A model generated the notes under the pieces. It ran no database searches, was not told where the DNA came from, and saw only the letters and a program-made list of their open reading frames with translations. 61,710 nt of DNA, from NCBI GenBank assembly GCA_013349405.1, contig DUZS01000023.1, positions 1 through 61,710 on the forward strand, given 5' to 3'. Below, one piece after another: positions 58,538 to 61,710 of this stretch. Both the position numbers and the translations under genes were made by a program. This stretch comes from Desulfuromonadales bacterium. GTDB lineage: Bacteria; Desulfobacterota; Desulfuromonadia; Geobacterales; Pseudopelobacteraceae. The stretch's first letter is position 1. Each line of letters starts with the position of its first letter.

Positions 58538-60774
58538 ATGTGTCCCTCTTCATTCGGTGTAATTGGCAGATAGATCGTGAAGGTTGTGCCATGGCCGAGT
58601 CTGCTCGATAGCTGCAACGCACCCTTATGGGATGTAATGATGCCGAGTGCTGCCGACATTCCCAGACCCCGCCCGGTAAATTTGGTCGTGTAGAACGGCT
58701 CAAAGATGCGTTTGTAGGTCTCATCGCTCATACCACACCCGGTGTCTCTGAATTCCAGGCAGACATACCAGCCGGAGGGGATACGCGTGCCGAGGTAATC
58801 TTTTACTGATTGTCCCGCTTTTATTTCTGTCTTTGCAAGTGACACGAATATCTCACCCGGCGCGTCACCGATGGCTTCCGTGGCGTTGATGATAAAATTC
58901 ATTGCTAACTGGCTGATCTGGCTGGCATCGGCTTTGATGTGCGGAATATCCGGACCGCACTCACAGGTGATCGTTACCTGGTGTGGCAGAGTTGTCTTCA
59001 TCTGCTCGACTGTCTCCAGGACCCGTGACTCGATACTGACGTTCGTCTGAACGAATAAGGATTTCCCCGCGTAGGCGAGCATCTGGCGGCACAGCCCTGC
59101 AGCACGCTCAGCGGCATGTAAAATCTTGGGAATATGATCTTCGGCCTTTTTATTATCCATCTCAATTAATGCACAATAGCCTGTTATGACCGAGAGGATA
59201 TTATTAAAATCGTGGGCGATGCCTCCGGACAGGACGCCGAGGCTCTCCAGTCTCTGCGCCTGGTGGAGCTGCTGTTCAAGCGCCTGTTTTTCTTCTTCCA
59301 GGCGTTTGCGCTCGGTAATATCAGTAATCATGGCCTGTTTGGAAACCGTACCGTCGGCATTTTTAAGGAGCGTGTTTGAAGCTGCGTACCAGCGGTTATC
59401 CTGAGGACTCTGCACCTCCCATTGAAGGTTTTCTCCGGCAAAAACCCGGTCATTCATGCACCAGGAGCAGACAGAATCGAGGCCGTGCAGAGCCTTGTAG
59501 CAGTGCTCTCCGGTCGCGTCATAGCCGGTCCGTTGTATCATCCGTTCATTCATGAACTCAATACGATAATCCTGGGAAGCAACATACATGAGCCCGTCAA
59601 AGGCCTCAACCATGGATGAGTACTTGATGTGGGACTGTTTTAAATTTCTGTTGCTGATCAGCAGTTTGGTAAAAATAATGACGACAAGCAGGAGCAAACC
59701 AGCGGAAAGCAGTGACAACAGCAGGGTACCGTAGCGGGAAAAGAACGTGGGGGGCCGGTTGATGATGACGCTGCCGGCCGGTAACGCGGATTCAGAAAGC
59801 GCGAAACGCTTCAGCTCGGTATAATCGAACATATACTGGTTGGGGCTCTGCTGAAGTGGCGCCAGGTTTGACGGCGATTCACCCTGCAGCACCTTGACGG
59901 CCAGGTCTGCTGCGGCTTTGCCATGCTCACGGAGGTTGACGAGGCGCCCCCCGACGATGCCATGGCCCAGATTGAATTCCCAGCCGCCGTAGATCGGCAC
60001 GCTGCTGGCCTTTGCAATCATCTGCAGCGCTGCAACGCTGGAGAGCCGTTTACCGGTGGTATCCGGGACAAAGGAAGCGAAATACACAATCAGTGTGCCC
60101 GGCTTCAGCTGGGCAGCCTCGCGAAGCAGTTCTTCGATTTTTTTCCCGCTCAGATATTTGAAGTGCGCGCGTGACTCATAGCGCGCGGCTTCCGTGCGGA
60201 AATCAGCACTGTTGTGTTGTCCGGTAACCGAGTCATCATGGATGGCGATGACCTCACCGGTGTCGGGGTGCAGCGTGAACATCAGTGCGAGTGTCCCGGC
60301 AAAGCTGGGACTCTCGTCGATGCCGATAAAATCGGGGCGTCCTTTGATACGCTGCACATCAAAGGCGTTGGTGCCGCAAAAGACCACCGGTGTCTGCCCG
60401 AACAGCTGGTCACGATGCGCTTCAAGTATGTTGAACGCATAGTCATCGGTGGCAACAATGAGATCATACGGCTGTTTGCGATATTTGAATGTGAGCGTAT
60501 CGAGGACTCTGCTGTCGAATTCCGGGCCGTTGTAGTGTTTTGAATCGAGGTATTCGATGACAACTTCCGCATTGGGGAAAGATCTGTGCAGCGTTTCTTT
60601 GAAGCCGGATACGATGTCGTCAGAGCCTTTATAGCCGGCGTGATACGAGTTAATAAGCAGAATTTTCTTGTAGGGCCCGGCTGACGCATGGAGATCCCAT
60701 GCGCCGGCCATGAGATAACCGGTTACGATCGCGCTCAACAGTCCGTATCTCAGGAGGCTTATTATCGTATGCAT
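58534..60774 (-). CDS. Histidine kinase with substrate-binding-protein-like sensor
   Basis: A 746-aa protein with a signal-like N terminus and a periplasmic region of about 300 residues resembling ABC substrate-binding proteins of the PF04392 type ([19 protein letters not shown] ... [12 protein letters not shown] ... [17 protein letters not shown]). A membrane span ([18 protein letters not shown]) is followed by a PAS domain with several cysteines ([15 protein letters not shown]), H-box [15 protein letters not shown] and HATPase_c. There is no receiver. It is translationally coupled to the dCache hybrid kinase, so the two probably work together. Confidence 0.9.
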
Positions 60775-60936
60775 CGGCGCTCCGATGTGAATTTATGAGG
60801 GGATATCTAGTTTGGGGAGATAACAGTAAACTAATTCAATATTAATTTCCACCAGTTTTGCATGACACTCCTGCCGGAGATGTGGTAGGTTCGCCGGTAA
60901 GTCGGAAAACTTTGCAAAGCAACGAGGAATTACGGC

Positions 60937-61710
60937 ATGGCCGATGTGATTGCATACAGTATAATCCTGCTCCTTCTCGCCTGTCTCGGCCTGCTTGGCA
61001 CGCTGGTTGTCAGAGGCAGGCGCGGTGCGTCCGGTAATGCCGATCTGCTGCAGAAAATCGAGGGGATTGAAAAACTCTTTGAACGGAATGAACGGATGTT
61101 TCGTGAGGAGTCGGCGCGCGGTCGCGAGGAGGCGTTTACCGCGTCGCGCCTGTCACGTGAAGAGCTGACCGGCAGCATGACGCTGCTCGGCGACTCGCTG
61201 TCGAAACGCATGAGTGACATTGCCGGTTTGCAGAAAAATCAGCTGGAGCTGTTTGCCGCGCAATTGAAAGAGCTTACTGCGAGTAACGAAGCGCGGCTTG
61301 ATACATTACGCGAACGTGTTGACGCCCGCCTGCGCCTCATTCAGGAGGATAATGCCCGGAAACTGGAGCAGATGCGGGCCACTGTTGATGAAAAACTGCA
61401 CGATACCCTGGAAAAGCGCCTTGGTGAATCGTTCAAGCTGGTCAGTGAACGTCTTGAGCTGGTACAGCGCGGCCTCGGCGAAATGCAGTCACTTGCCAAC
61501 GGCGTCGGCGATCTGAAAAAAGTGCTGACCAATGTCAAGACACGTGGCACCTTTGGCGAAATTCAACTGGCGAGTCTGCTGGAGCAGATCCTTGCCCCCG
61601 CTCAGTACGACTCGAATGTGGAAACGAGAAAGGGGAGCGGCCAACGGGTCGAATTTGCCCTGAAACTGCCGGGACGTGACGGCACCTCAGACGGCATGGT
61701 GTGGCTGCCG
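60937..61710 (+). CDS. rmuC: DNA recombination protein RmuC, N-terminal part
   Basis: An open frame of 258 codons starting at ATG 60937 (GAGG nine bases upstream) that runs off the window. The translated start ADVIAYSIILLLLACLGLLG is a membrane anchor, followed by a long coiled coil and then the RmuC core (VKTRGTFGEIQLASLLEQIL with APAQY next). RmuC proteins limit inversions at short repeats and carry a nuclease-like domain. It is divergent from the kinase pair; the 162-bp gap between them contains no recognised element. Confidence 0.92.
   Translation, partial: MADVIAYSIILLLLACLGLLGTLVVRGRRGASGNADLLQKIEGIEKLFERNERMFREESARGREEAFTASRLSREELTGSMTLLGDSLSKRMSDIAGLQKNQLELFAAQLKELTASNEARLDTLRERVDARLRLIQEDNARKLEQMRATVDEKLHDTLEKRLGESFKLVSERLELVQRGLGEMQSLANGVGDLKKVLTNVKTRGTFGEIQLASLLEQILAPAQYDSNVETRKGSGQRVEFALKLPGRDGTSDGMVWLP

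Overview
The window reads as a chromosomal segment of a Gram-negative bacterium of the Desulfuromonadota, most like Geobacter and relatives (inference from gene content and order; no search was run). Pointers are a DUF4388 (PATAN) protein heading a chemotaxis cluster, an leuS-lptE-holA string, a B12-dependent ribonucleotide reductase, several sigma-54 regulators, a kinase with a periplasmic c-type haem motif, and GTAGGGGCG-type and CCCCCTTTGC-type palindromic repeats. Base composition is close to balanced. Coding density is high and most genes overlap or abut.

Layout. 1-3149: a repeat, then era-[vapBC]-der, with a toxin-antitoxin pair sitting between two ribosome-assembly GTPases. 3242-11410: chemosensory cluster (DUF4388/receiver protein, CheA, ExeA-like ATPase, CheW, CheY, CheW, CheR, CheB) with no chemoreceptor. 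11444-15453: leuS, lptE, holA. 15555-23688: metY, queD, queE, an unknown gene, rlmD, a TPR protein, an IHF/HU gene, ppx and malQ. 23791-32463: lipid operon yceD-rpmF-plsX-fabH-fabD-fabZ-fabG-acpP-fabF followed by rpiB and glyA. 32543-35301: bioA coupled to an NtrC-type regulator. 35436-36269: a Phd/PIN toxin-antitoxin pair and tRNA-Asp. 36355-38595: nrdJ on the minus strand behind two probable NrdR boxes. 38860-40316: decayed metal-efflux genes around a second VapBC. 40317-45787: a beta-helix protein, a cysteine desulfurase-like enzyme, PhoH, TsaD and RsmA. 45790-47801: orphan MqsA, YefM-YoeB, YciA and a YbaK-type deacylase.

47807-60774 is a minus-strand signalling region. Read in transcription order it starts with two coupled membrane kinases (one with a substrate-binding-protein-like sensor, one hybrid with two receivers), then a haem-c (DUF3365) hybrid kinase, then a PAS kinase overlapping an NtrC-type sigma-54 activator. 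After the activator come two tandem copies, 1,050 bp apart, of a unit made of a STAS-domain gene and a very small single-span membrane protein gene. Both STAS copies carry the same sigma-54-like promoter just upstream. A perfect 12-bp dyad lies at enhancer distance in front of the first copy, and a frameshifted remnant of the activator's 3' end lies between the copies. This kinase/activator/STAS/mini-membrane-protein cassette is the most unusual part of the window and the best candidate for an undescribed system. At 60937 a plus-strand rmuC begins and runs off the end of the window.

Five toxin-antitoxin loci or remnants are scattered through otherwise housekeeping operons. Functions are assigned from motifs read by eye; phylogeny and all functional links are inference.
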